Shown: positions 44,689 through 54,062 of the stretch, one piece after another
Layout: each line of letters begins with the position of its first letter
Numbering within the stretch: position 1 is the stretch's first letter
From: Mangrovimonas sp. ST2L15
GTDB taxonomy: Bacteria; Bacteroidota; Bacteroidia; Flavobacteriales; Flavobacteriaceae
Direction of reading: 5' to 3'
DNA: 64,000 nucleotides
Assembly (NCBI RefSeq): GCF_001280515.1
Contig: NZ_LBIQ01000030.1
Location: 1,891,451 to 1,955,450, forward strand
The notes under the pieces: generated by a model
What the model saw: only the letters and a program-made list of their open reading frames with translations
Databases searched by the model: none
Told to the model about the DNA's origin: nothing
Made by a program: the position numbers and the translations under genes

Positions 44689-46685
44689 TGAAGTCATTCA
44701 TAACTGCTTGTTTATTTTTTATAACAGCCCTACAAGTTAATTCACAAGTGTTGGACCCCGTCAAATGGAGTGGTGAAGTCCATAAAATTTCAGAAACAGA
44801 ATACGAATTGGTTTACCAAGCGGATATAGATGATCATTGGCATCTCTATTCTCAAAATTTACCAGAGGGAGGAGCATTACCAACAGAGTTTGTATATGAC
44901 TCCATCCAGATGGCAAACAATTTTAAATTGGTTGGAAAAGCCTCAGAAAGTAAGTCCATTACCAAATATGATAAAGTATTTGAAATGGATATGACTTTTT
45001 TTGATTCCCAAGCCACATTTACACAAAAAATAGAATTGACTAATAAGGATTTGGAAACCATCAATTCTGAAATTTCCTATCAAGCTTGTGATGATGCTAG
45101 GTGTATTTACAAGTTTTATAATATGACCTTTGATTTAACCAAAGCTAAAAAAGTCTCTGAATCTGAGGAGACTTTTGAAGAGCCACAAGAAGAAGGTTTG
45201 GTTGTCAAGCAAGCAGAAACAGACAGTTCAGAAGAAAGCGATGGCCTACTATCCATATTCTTTACTTCATTTTTTCTCGGATTCTTGGTATTGTTAACAC
45301 CTTGTGTGTTCCCAATGATCCCAATGACTGTTAGCTTTTTTACAAAGCAAAGTAAAACAAGAGGTCAAGGAATTAGAAACGCCTTGTTGTATGGATTTTT
45401 TATTATTGTCATATACACCCTTTTAGGAACTGCGGTTTCGGCATTATTCGGTAGTAACGCCATGTATGAGTTCTCTACAGGAGTGCTGTTCAATTCCATA
45501 ATGTTTATCGTTTTGGTTTTGTTCGCTTTTTCATTCTTGGGAGCGTTTGAAATTATGTTACCAAACTCCTGGGTAAACAAGGTAGACCAAGGAGCAAGCA
45601 GAGGTGGTATTATGGGAATTTTCTTTATGGCCTTGGCATTAGCGGTTGTATCATTTTCATGTACATTTCCTATTGCCGGTACAGCATTATTGGATGCTGC
45701 CACAAAAGGTGGAATTGCACCAGTGATAAGTATGTTAGGATTTTCATCTGCTGTAGCTTTACCATTTGCCCTTTTTGCCTTTTTCCCAAGTTGGTTAAAT
45801 TCGTTGCCAAAATCTGGAGGTTGGCTTAATACCGTTAAAGTAGTTTTAGGCTTTTTAGAACTGGCTTTTGCCTTTAAGTTCCTTTCTATGATAGATTTGG
45901 TTTTGGAGTGGCATTTCTTGGAAAGAGAGGTTTTCTTGGCCATTTGGATTGCCATTTTTGGATGCTTGGGATTTTATTTATTAGGGAAAATCAAATTACC
46001 ACATGACTCACCAATGGAACATATTTCAGTAGGTAGATTAAGTTTGGCAATCGTAGCATTGGCATTTACCCTTTATATGGTTCCTGGACTGTGGGGTGCA
46101 CCTTTGAAATTAATTAGTGGGTTCCCGCCACCATTAACTACCAATAGTGAATCGCCATATGGTGTAGGTTACACTAAGAAGCAGACGACTCAACTGGATT
46201 CAAAATCAGCTATGAAAGAATTGCCAGAAGGTGCTCATCTAGGACCTCAAGATTTAATTGCATTTCATGATTATGAAACGGGATTGGCCTATGCCAAATC
46301 GGTTAATAAACCTGTAATGCTTGATTTTACAGGAATTACCTGTGTAAACTGTAGAAAAATGGAAGAACAGGTTTGGGTAGAAGATCGTGTTTTCGGTGTT
46401 TTAAATAACGAAGTGGTTCTTATTTCGCTTTATGTAGATGATAGAACCAAACTGCCAAAAGATGAGCAATACGAATCAGAATTTTCGGGAAATACCATCA
46501 GAACTTTTGGACAAAAATGGTTGGAATATCAACAAACCAAATATAACACCAATGCCCAACCATTATATGTGTTACAGGATACCGAAGGTAATGACATCAG
46601 TTTGCCAGTGGGATACACACCAGATCCTTTAGAGTATTATAATTGGTTGGTGGATGGTGTCAAAGCCTTTAAAGGAGATAAATAG
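44688..46685 (+). CDS. dsbD: Thiol:disulfide interchange protein DsbD
   Basis: 665 residues from the ATG at 44688. All expected cysteines are present: the N-terminal periplasmic domain pair in YQACDDARCIY, the membrane pair in LLTPCVFPMIPM and VSFSCTFPIAG, and the C-terminal thioredoxin-like ITCVNCRKM. About eight membrane helices lie between 190 and 480. It carries electrons from cytoplasmic thioredoxin to periplasmic partners. Coupled by a TAATG overlap to tilS; followed by a terminator. Confidence 0.95.
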   Translation: MKSFITACLFFITALQVNSQVLDPVKWSGEVHKISETEYELVYQADIDDHWHLYSQNLPEGGALPTEFVYDSIQMANNFKLVGKASESKSITKYDKVFEMDMTFFDSQATFTQKIELTNKDLETINSEISYQACDDARCIYKFYNMTFDLTKAKKVSESEETFEEPQEEGLVVKQAETDSSEESDGLLSIFFTSFFLGFLVLLTPCVFPMIPMTVSFFTKQSKTRGQGIRNALLYGFFIIVIYTLLGTAVSALFGSNAMYEFSTGVLFNSIMFIVLVLFAFSFLGAFEIMLPNSWVNKVDQGASRGGIMGIFFMALALAVVSFSCTFPIAGTALLDAATKGGIAPVISMLGFSSAVALPFALFAFFPSWLNSLPKSGGWLNTVKVVLGFLELAFAFKFLSMIDLVLEWHFLEREVFLAIWIAIFGCLGFYLLGKIKLPHDSPMEHISVGRLSLAIVALAFTLYMVPGLWGAPLKLISGFPPPLTTNSESPYGVGYTKKQTTQLDSKSAMKELPEGAHLGPQDLIAFHDYETGLAYAKSVNKPVMLDFTGITCVNCRKMEEQVWVEDRVFGVLNNEVVLISLYVDDRTKLPKDEQYESEFSGNTIRTFGQKWLEYQQTKYNTNAQPLYVLQDTEGNDISLPVGYTPDPLEYYNWLVDGVKAFKGDK

Positions 46686-46702
46686 AACGAAAAGTCATAA
46701 AC

Positions 46703-46735
46703 AAAAAGCGATCCTTAGACAGGGTCGCTTTTTTT
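46703..46735 (+). terminator. Terminator after dsbD
   Basis: GCGATCC / GGGTCGC stem (one G-T pair) in an A-run/T-run context, 18 bases after the dsbD stop. Confidence 0.88.
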
Positions 46736-46769
46736 ATGGAAAAATGTTAGCTTTACTAAAAATCACGGG

Positions 46770-48392
46770 ATGACTGTACGAGGGAATATTGTAGATATCT
46801 TAAATCGAAAAATCTTTAAAGGTGAAATTACCGTTGAGCAAGGAAAAATAAAAGCTGTAGAAGAAAAGGATCATGATGTTGAGACCTTTATTCTTCCTGG
46901 GTTTGTGGATGCCCATATCCATATTGAAAGCTCTATGTTAGTTCCGAGTGAATTTGCTAGAGTAGCGGTAAACCATGGTACGGTTTCAACGGTTTCAGAT
47001 CCTCATGAAATTGCCAATGTTTTAGGAATGGAAGGTGTTCGTTTTATGATTGAAAACGGAAAACAGACACCTTTCAAATTCAATTTTGGTGCTCCGTCTT
47101 GTGTCCCTGCTACTACTTTTGAATCTTCGGGAGCCACCATTGATTCCGAAGGCATAAAGGAATTGCTTTCAAATCCTGATATCAAATATTTGGCCGAAAT
47201 GATGAACTACCCGGGGGTGATTTTTGATGATGAGGAAGTACTTAAAAAAATTCATTGGGCCAAGGTTTATAATAAACCAGTAGATGGTCATGCACCGGGG
47301 TTAAGAGGCGACCAAGTTTCAAAATATATTTCAGAAGGAATTTCAACAGATCATGAGTGTTTTACTCAAGAGGAGGCTTTGGAAAAACTTCAAAAAGGCA
47401 TGAAGATATTGATTAGAGAAGGAAGTGCAGCCAAGAATTTTGAGGCTTTGATAGGATTGGCTGGAGACCATTTTGAGAACATGATGTTCTGTAGTGATGA
47501 CAAGCACCCAGACGACTTGTTGCTGGGGCATATCAATCAACTTTGTGCTAGAGCCGTAAAGAAAGGAGTAGATCTGTTTAAAGTGCTTCAAATGGCTTGC
47601 GTGAATCCTGTAAACCATTATAACTTGGATGTTGGATTATTGGAGTTAGGTGATTCAGCAGATTTTATAGTCGTAGAAGATCTCAAGGAATTTAAAGTTT
47701 TGCAAACTTTTATCAACGGACAGTTGGTGAGTGAAAATGGCCAATCTTTTATTAGCCCAGTTAATTTTGATAAACCAAACCAGTTTAAAGCAAGTAAAAA
47801 GTTGGTGTCCGATTTTATTGTTCCTCATAATGCTAATAGAATTAGAGTCATTGAGGCTTTGGATGGCGAATTGGTAACGCGAGAGCTTATCAAGGAACCC
47901 TTAGTTAAGTATGATAACGTTATTTCCGATATTTCAAATGATGTCTTGAAAATGGCCGTTGTTAATCGCTATCAAAATGACAATCCAGCCTTGGGATTTA
48001 TTAAAAACTTCGGATTAAAAAAAGGAGCGATAGCTAGTTCCGTAGGTCATGATTCTCATAATATCATAGCGGTAGGAGCCGATGATACTTCTTTATGTCG
48101 AGCTGTCAATACGGTCATTGAAAACAAAGGTGGTATTTGTGTTGTTTTGGAAGAGGATAGTTGGGTAATGCCTTTGCCAGTGGCCGGAATCATGAGCGAT
48201 CAAGATGCAAAAGCAGTTGGGGAAACCTACCAACAATTAGATAAAAAAGCTAAGGAATTGGGTAGCCAACTTTCAGCCCCTTTTATGACCTTATCCTTTA
48301 TGGGGTTATTAGTCATACCATCTTTAAAACTCAGTGATAAAGGACTTTTTGATGGTAATGCCTTTCAGTTTACTTCGGTGTATTCAGATTGA
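46770..48392 (+). CDS. ade: Adenine deaminase
   Basis: 540 residues of the Ade branch of the amidohydrolases. Metal-binding motifs [36 protein letters not shown] and [11 protein letters not shown] are all visible, along with the C-terminal IGHDSHN-like region ([12 protein letters not shown]) and GGICVV. Converts adenine to hypoxanthine plus ammonia for purine salvage. Single gene; its stop directly abuts the stop of the convergent transporter gene with no intergenic base. Confidence 0.95.
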   Translation: MTVRGNIVDILNRKIFKGEITVEQGKIKAVEEKDHDVETFILPGFVDAHIHIESSMLVPSEFARVAVNHGTVSTVSDPHEIANVLGMEGVRFMIENGKQTPFKFNFGAPSCVPATTFESSGATIDSEGIKELLSNPDIKYLAEMMNYPGVIFDDEEVLKKIHWAKVYNKPVDGHAPGLRGDQVSKYISEGISTDHECFTQEEALEKLQKGMKILIREGSAAKNFEALIGLAGDHFENMMFCSDDKHPDDLLLGHINQLCARAVKKGVDLFKVLQMACVNPVNHYNLDVGLLELGDSADFIVVEDLKEFKVLQTFINGQLVSENGQSFISPVNFDKPNQFKASKKLVSDFIVPHNANRIRVIEALDGELVTRELIKEPLVKYDNVISDISNDVLKMAVVNRYQNDNPALGFIKNFGLKKGAIASSVGHDSHNIIAVGADDTSLCRAVNTVIENKGGICVVLEEDSWVMPLPVAGIMSDQDAKAVGETYQQLDKKAKELGSQLSAPFMTLSFMGLLVIPSLKLSDKGLFDGNAFQFTSVYSD

Positions 48393-49862
48393 TTATTTTT
48401 TGAAGTTATCTGGGAAACCAACAATATCAATATCCCACAGAACAGGAAGTAAAAAATAAACAAAAAGGGTCAGAATGATTATGGAAAGAAGATTCATAAT
48501 CAATCCTTTGTTTACCATATCTGGAATTCTTAAATACCCCGAACCAAATACCACCGCGTTTGGAGGTGTTGCCACAGGTAGCATAAAAGCACATGAGGCT
48601 GCCACGGCCGCAGCTACCATGAGAACAAAAGGATGTATATCTACCGTGAGAGCCATGGGAGCCAAAACTGGTAGTAACATGGCAGTGGTAGCTAAATTGG
48701 ATGTGATTTCCGTTAAGAAATTGACGGCGGCTATAAGTAATAGTATTAAAATTATTGTAGTGACACCCACTAGAGAAGTCATTTGGTTTCCAATCCATAA
48801 TGCTAATCCACTACTTTCAAAACCTTTGGCTAGCGCCATTCCACCACCAAATAGAATGATGATGCCCCAGGGTAGTTTTTTGGTGTCTTCCCATGTCATT
48901 AACCGATAGCCCGGTTTACTTGTGGGCAGGATGAATAGGATAATTGCAAAGAAAATAGCAATGATGGTGTCATCTAGATTGGGGAGCCAATTTTGCAATA
49001 AAAAAGAGCGGGTAATCCAACAAAAAGCGGTAGTGCCAAATACAAATGTTACCCATTTTTCCTCACGTGATACGGTTCCTAATTCACTCAAAAGCCGTTT
49101 AATTTCTTGTTTTCCTCCAGGAAATTCTTTTTGTTCAAAGCGGAAAGCCACTTTGGTGAGATATTTCCAGCAAATAAATATAAGTAGAACAGATATAGGG
49201 AAGCCAAACAAAAACCATTGTAAAAAGGTGATTTCGTAGTCATAGGTACTTTTTACAATACCCGCCAAAACAAGGTTGGGTGGCGTGCCAATTAAAGTTG
49301 CTAAACCACCGATGGATGCACTATAAGCTATAGCTAGCATCAGAGCTTTGCCAAAAAGATCATTTTCATTTTTTAATGTTTGGGGATTATCTTTTAACTG
49401 ATGGATGATGGCCATTCCAATGGGCAACATCATTACAGAAGTGGCCGTATTTGAAATCCACATGGATAAAAAAGCGGTGGCCACCATAAAACCCAAAATA
49501 ATCTTTCGGATGTTGGACCCAATGATGTTTATAATATTTAAGGCAATTCGTTTGTGCAGATTCCATTTTTCAATAGCAATAGCAATGATAAAGCCTCCCA
49601 TGTACAGGAATACATATTTATGACCATAAGAAGCCGTGGTGGTTCCAATGTCTAAACTTCCATTAAGCGGAAATAAAATGATGGGAAGCAATGCTGTGGC
49701 TGCTATAGGTATGGCTTCGGTTATCCACCAAACGGCAATCCATAACGTTGTAGCAAAAACGCCATTGGCTTCGTCATTTAATCCGGTTGGGTGAAAATAA
49801 AATTTAGTGACAGTAAACAATATAGGGCCTAAGATAAAACCTAATCGTTTGGTGAAATTCAT
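48393..49862 (-). CDS. DASS/SLC13-family sodium-coupled anion transporter
   Basis: 489 residues with about 11-12 membrane helices. Family features: the ALLPIILFPLNGSLD entry loop, WISNTATSVMMLPIGMAI (the SNT motif that binds Na+ and carboxylate), GGLATLIGTPPNLVL, FLTEITSNLATTAMLLPVLA (second SNxxT) and ATPPNAVVFGSG. It imports dicarboxylates such as succinate or malate, or sulfate in some relatives, with sodium. Convergent to ade with zero spacing and divergent from the yifB gene. Confidence 0.92.
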   Translation of the reverse strand: MNFTKRLGFILGPILFTVTKFYFHPTGLNDEANGVFATTLWIAVWWITEAIPIAATALLPIILFPLNGSLDIGTTTASYGHKYVFLYMGGFIIAIAIEKWNLHKRIALNIINIIGSNIRKIILGFMVATAFLSMWISNTATSVMMLPIGMAIIHQLKDNPQTLKNENDLFGKALMLAIAYSASIGGLATLIGTPPNLVLAGIVKSTYDYEITFLQWFLFGFPISVLLIFICWKYLTKVAFRFEQKEFPGGKQEIKRLLSELGTVSREEKWVTFVFGTTAFCWITRSFLLQNWLPNLDDTIIAIFFAIILFILPTSKPGYRLMTWEDTKKLPWGIIILFGGGMALAKGFESSGLALWIGNQMTSLVGVTTIILILLLIAAVNFLTEITSNLATTAMLLPVLAPMALTVDIHPFVLMVAAAVAASCAFMLPVATPPNAVVFGSGYLRIPDMVNKGLIMNLLSIIILTLFVYFLLPVLWDIDIVGFPDNFKK

Positions 49863-49956
49863 TTGGTGTAAAATTGATTTGAGGTAATATTAGTGAAATT
49901 AATTGAATTTATAATCAGCATATTTTTCTTACATTTAAACAAACCAACTTGATAGG

Positions 49957-51495
49957 ATGCTTAAAAAAGTTTTTGGAAGTGCAGTTTTTGGTGTCGAAGC
50001 TACCACGATAACCGTTGAGGTAAACGTTGATAGTGGTATTGGTTATCACTTGGTTGGTTTACCAGATAATGCGATTAAGGAAAGCAATTTTAGAATTGCG
50101 GCGGCACTACAAAACAACGGGTATAAAATTCCAGGAAAGAAAATCATTGTCAATATGTCACCGGCCGACTTAAGAAAGGAAGGAAGTGCCTATGATGTTA
50201 CTTTGGCCATTGGAATTCTAGCGGCATCCAATCAAATTAAAACTGAAAATCTCGAGGAATATTTAATTATGGGAGAATTGTCCTTAGATGGTTCCTTGCA
50301 ACCCATAAAAGGAGCTTTGCCTATAGCTGTAAAGGCTAGGGAAGAAGGGTTTAAAAATTTTATTCTCCCTATGCAAAATGCCAAGGAAGCTGCTATAGTC
50401 AATAATTTAAATGTTTATGGTGTTGAAAATATTAAGCAGGTCATAAATCACTTTGATAAAGGGGAGCCTCTTGAGCAAACTATTATTAACACTCGTGAAG
50501 AATTTTACAAAAACTTAGATTTTCCGGAACATGATTTTGCCGATGTCAAAGGACAAGAAAGTATCAAGCGTTGTATGGAGATAGCTGCTGCTGGAGGCCA
50601 TAATATTATTTTAATTGGTCCACCTGGGGCGGGTAAAACCATGTTGGCTAAACGTTTGCCAAGTATTTTACCACCTATGACCTTGCATGAAGCTTTGGAA
50701 ACCACAAAAATTCATTCAGTTGTTGGACGGGTCAAAGAACATACCGGATTAATGGCCCAAAGACCCTTTAGAAGTCCGCATCACACTATCTCAGACGTAG
50801 CTTTGGTAGGAGGAGGGACCTATCCTCAACCGGGTGAGATTTCCTTGGCACATAATGGTGTTCTGTTTTTGGATGAATTACCAGAGTTTAAACGTACCGT
50901 TTTGGAAGTTATGAGGCAGCCGTTGGAGGATAGAGAGGTTACTATTTCAAGAGCTAAATTTACAGTGACTTATCCATCTTCATTTATGTTGGTAGCGAGT
51001 ATGAATCCCAGTCCGGGAGGTTATTTTAATGATCCTGATGCTCCGGTAACGTCATCTCCTGCTGAAATGCAAAGGTATTTAAGTAAGATATCTGGTCCGC
51101 TATTAGACCGAATCGATATCCATATAGAAGTGACTCCAGTGCCTTTTGATAAATTATCTGATGACAGAAAGGGAGAATCTTCGGTAGAAATCAGAAAAAG
51201 GGTTACTGAGGCTAGGGAAATTCAGACGAAGCGCTTTGAGGCTTTTGATCATATTCATTATAATGCCCAGATGGGGACCAAACAAATCAGAAAATATTGT
51301 ATATTAGATGACTCCTCTAAGAAACTACTCAAAACAGCCATGGAGCGGCTCAATCTGTCGGCACGAGCCTATGACAGGATTTTAAAGGTCGCCCGAACAA
51401 TTGCAGATCTGGAAGGTGCAGATGATATTCAAGGATTACATATTTCAGAAGCCATTCAATACCGAAGCTTGGATAGGGATGGTTGGTTGGGATAA
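49957..51495 (+). CDS. YifB family Mg chelatase-like AAA ATPase (ComM-like)
   Basis: 512 residues. N-terminal ChlI-like domain (GVEATTITVEVNVDSGIGYH, IVNMSPADLRKEGSAYD), central AAA core with Walker A IGPPGAGKTMLAKRLPS, Walker B NGVLFLDELPEF, and sensor region RQPLEDREVTISRA. C-terminal Mg-chelatase-like domain ends in AIQYRSLDRDGWLG. In naturally competent bacteria the ComM homologue is a branch-migration helicase for transformation; in Bacteroidota that role is untested. Next gene is the small unknown protein 45 bases downstream. Confidence 0.93.
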   Translation: MLKKVFGSAVFGVEATTITVEVNVDSGIGYHLVGLPDNAIKESNFRIAAALQNNGYKIPGKKIIVNMSPADLRKEGSAYDVTLAIGILAASNQIKTENLEEYLIMGELSLDGSLQPIKGALPIAVKAREEGFKNFILPMQNAKEAAIVNNLNVYGVENIKQVINHFDKGEPLEQTIINTREEFYKNLDFPEHDFADVKGQESIKRCMEIAAAGGHNIILIGPPGAGKTMLAKRLPSILPPMTLHEALETTKIHSVVGRVKEHTGLMAQRPFRSPHHTISDVALVGGGTYPQPGEISLAHNGVLFLDELPEFKRTVLEVMRQPLEDREVTISRAKFTVTYPSSFMLVASMNPSPGGYFNDPDAPVTSSPAEMQRYLSKISGPLLDRIDIHIEVTPVPFDKLSDDRKGESSVEIRKRVTEAREIQTKRFEAFDHIHYNAQMGTKQIRKYCILDDSSKKLLKTAMERLNLSARAYDRILKVARTIADLEGADDIQGLHISEAIQYRSLDRDGWLG

Positions 51496-51540
51496 ACCAA
51501 ACAAGTAAACTATTAATTAATTTTATAAAATCAATTTATT

Positions 51541-51882
51541 ATGTACAACGGAAAGATTTCTCCTGCACAAGCGACTGCACTAGATACAGCTTTTAACTCT
51601 AGACACTCTGTAATTTCAACACAAATAACAGGCACACCAGATAACCGGTCGGTATGGTTTGATTTAGTTGATTTGCAAGGATTCATAGATGATGCTCAAA
51701 AGGAACATGGTAATATGAATGGGGTGAGAGTTTATTTTGGAGCTGAATCAGATCGTGGCTTGTCAACCGTTTTTATGGTACCAACAGAAAGTTCAAATGG
51801 AAGTAATAATGATATTCCTGGAGCAGATGGATTAAACAGTGGAGATCCAGGGCACCCACCTTCTGCAAATTATCCTCAATAA
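51541..51882 (+). CDS. Small soluble protein of the membrane-sensor module
   Basis: 113 residues, no signal peptide. Family not named with certainty. An N-terminal helix (SPAQATALDTAFNSR) and a mixed core (VWFDLVDLQGFIDDAQKEHG, GVRVYFGAESDRGLSTVFMV) are followed by a flexible Gly/Pro/Asn-rich tail ending in HPPSANYPQ. Similar small proteins occur in Flavobacteriaceae next to a multi-span membrane protein and a NarL-type kinase, as they do here. It probably works with the gene 27 bases downstream; its role is unknown. Confidence 0.7.
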   Translation: MYNGKISPAQATALDTAFNSRHSVISTQITGTPDNRSVWFDLVDLQGFIDDAQKEHGNMNGVRVYFGAESDRGLSTVFMVPTESSNGSNNDIPGADGLNSGDPGHPPSANYPQ

Positions 51883-51909
51883 TTTAAAATCTGATTTTTA
51901 TTTGGTGTT

Positions 51910-52659
51910 ATGCTAGATTTTTTCTTAAAATACTATTTCATTATTTTTAATGAAGGTGTCATAGTTTTGGCGGGTTTGTTCGGTATCTTATCGTATTCTA
52001 AGTTTAAGGGAACTAATGTAAGATTTTTCATTTTTTTTCTTATTTACATTGTCTTTATTGAGCTATTAGGTTATTACCCCAGTTATTCAAAAAATATTGA
52101 ATGGCTGAGCTGGATTCCTAAAAACACGAAAGGAACCATATTTGAGAAGAATATACTCTGGTATACCGTTTTTTGGAATATTGGTAGTGCCTTATTTGTG
52201 ACTTTTTATTTTTCGAAAATTTTGGAAAATAAGAAGTTTAAGGCTATTATCAAATATGGAGGATTACTCTTTTTGCTGGTTAGTTCTCTAAGTTTAATTA
52301 TAAATTATCAAGGTTATTATAATAATCAAAGGGATATGTTTATTGTAATGGGAGGGATGATTCAAATTATGCTATGTGTTCTACTTTATTTTTATGAAAT
52401 ATTGATGAGTGATAAAATTATTGCATTTTATAAATCTTTTCATTTTTATGTGGCGGCAGCCTTTTTTATTTGGTTTCTTGTTATGACTCCAATTGCTTAT
52501 TATCAAAAGTATTATAATGCAGAAGATGAGGCTTTTGTTGGTTTTAGACGGAATGTCGCATTGTTTAGCAATATGTTATTGTATCTCACATTTGTAATTG
52601 CATTTATAAAATGTAAACCTCAAAATTTATCTGGGGAAATAAAGAATGAGGTATTATAG
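51910..52659 (+). CDS. Multi-span membrane protein, intact copy of a local family
   Basis: 249 residues with about seven hydrophobic helices and short loops; no catalytic motif. Landmarks: FIIFNEGVIVLAGLFGILSY, KGTNVRFFIFFLIYIVFIEL, the aromatic pattern PSYSKNIEWLSWIPKN, FWNIGSALFVTFYFSKIL and the ending FIKCKPQN. Two decayed tandem copies follow at 52788-53302 and 53341-54062, the last overlapping a histidine kinase start. Plausibly the membrane sensor part of a signalling module (inference). Family unnamed. Confidence 0.78.
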   Translation: MLDFFLKYYFIIFNEGVIVLAGLFGILSYSKFKGTNVRFFIFFLIYIVFIELLGYYPSYSKNIEWLSWIPKNTKGTIFEKNILWYTVFWNIGSALFVTFYFSKILENKKFKAIIKYGGLLFLLVSSLSLIINYQGYYNNQRDMFIVMGGMIQIMLCVLLYFYEILMSDKIIAFYKSFHFYVAAAFFIWFLVMTPIAYYQKYYNAEDEAFVGFRRNVALFSNMLLYLTFVIAFIKCKPQNLSGEIKNEVL

Positions 52660-52708
52660 AGGAGTTTTACACATCTTATTTGGCATAATAAATAAGGCAG
52701 TTATTTTG

Positions 52709-52730
52709 ATACCTGTCTTAATAGGTATTT
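52709..52730 (+). terminator. Weak hairpin after the intact membrane protein gene
   Basis: ATACCT / AGGTAT stem followed by a T-rich stretch, about 50 bases after the stop. Short stem, low confidence as a terminator. Confidence 0.35.
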
Positions 52731-52787
52731 TATGTTTTATATAGTGCAAAGATGCTGATGCAAAGTACTCTGTGCATTTTTTCATAA

Positions 52788-53302
52788 GAGTTGTTTATTG
52801 ATTATCCTTCCTTCGTAAACCAATAAGATTGGTTGAATGGCGATTAAAATTTTTTGAAAGAAACTTTTATATTTACTAATTTCTGAATATTAGTATCTCC
52901 TTTGTTTTATTCCTTCTATTTTAAGTAAATCCAGGAAAATATAAAGTATATGAAAATCATTTGGGTTACAACGTTTGTTTTTTGTTTCTTTCTTAATTAT
53001 CCATTATAGCTTTAATATGTTCTTGCTGATCACTCAATTTCCTCATGTGATTTTGGAATTAAGGTCTTCTGGTCAGGTCATTTTTGTAGGGTTCTTTACT
53101 TTGTGGATCTTTAAATTTTTATATTAGTTCCGTCATTTTAATTTGGTGGTTAATTAGTACGCTGATAAATTTCTTTAATGAGTACTTTCATACTGATGAT
53201 ATAGATTGTATTACCTTACAATTGCCGATCTATTTTATAATAAACGCGATGGTGTTCCTGTCGTTTACATTTGCCTTGATTTTTTGTAATCCTCAAAACT
53301 GA
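52788..53302 (+). pseudogene. Heavily decayed copy of the membrane protein (copy B)
   Basis: No open frame is continuous, but conceptual translation follows the paralogue in order: ELFIDYPSF, then the FYSFYFK segment, then IIWVTT, each separated by stops, and after a frame change SLNFYISSVILIWWLIS and FALIFCNPQN ending at the TGA at 53300. At least six in-frame stops and one frame change are seen. The N-terminal 60 residues are absent. This explains the 680-base stretch that otherwise appears gene-free. Confidence 0.82.
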
Positions 53303-53340
53303 AATTATTAATAGCTATCAATTTTTATTTTTTATACAGT

Positions 53341-54062
53341 TTGGAAGATTTCTTCAAAGAAAATTATGCATTTCTAACAAGATCAGTTGAGATTATAGCT
53401 GCTTTAATTGCTTTTTTTAGTTTTAAAAAGTTTAAAGATAGTGATGTTAGGTATTTTATCTATTTCTTAATAGCCGTGGCCACTTTAGAATTGGTAGGTA
53501 GTTATCCCTCTTATGTAGTTAAATATGATTTTTTGAGTCAGCTTAGGGAAAAATGACATGGAACTTTAATTGAAACTAATTATTGGCTCTTTAATATTTT
53601 TTGGAAGATGGGAGCGCTTTATTTTATTCGTTTTATTTCAGGAAAATTTTGAAAACTGAAAGGTTTAAGAGCGTCATTTGGAATTTAACTTTAATTTTAA
53701 TTTCTTTTTTCGTCCTTTACTATGCTTTCAATATTAATTACCTGTTCACGAGTCATTTATACACACCAATGGCTCTTTTGGCTTCTTTGATAATTATCTT
53801 ATGTGCGATAATGTTTTTAAGTGAAATGTTGAAATCTGAGAGTATCCTATATTTTCATAAATCAATTAATTTCTATATTAGTACAGTTGTTTTAGTTTGG
53901 TGGTTAATAATTTCACCCCTTAATTTTTATAATGCGTATTTCACAACCTCCGATTGGAACTTTATTATTTTAAAATGGCAAATCTATTTAGCAGCAAATT
54001 TTTTTATGTATTCTACTTTTGGTTTTGCACTAATTTACTGCAAACCGAACAAAGACCAGTGA
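53341..54062 (+). pseudogene. Broken copy of the membrane protein (copy C), one stop and one frameshift
   Basis: Aligned with the intact copy, LEDFFKENYAFLTRS and DVRYFIYFLIAVATLELVGS are in one frame up to a TGA at 53554, then translation continues in the same frame for about 17 codons (HGTLIETNYWLFNIFWKM). A one-base deletion near 53607 then shifts to the next frame (GSALFYSFYFRKIL) which runs to the TGA at 54060. It starts at a TTG where the intact copy has ATG. Two lesions make a full-length product unlikely, unless they are base-call errors. Its stop overlaps the kinase GTG start (GTGA). Confidence 0.82.

Noticed and set aside
52660..53340. True intergenic region or non-coding RNA
   Set aside because: Conceptual translation shows a decayed membrane-protein copy, which explains most of the stretch.
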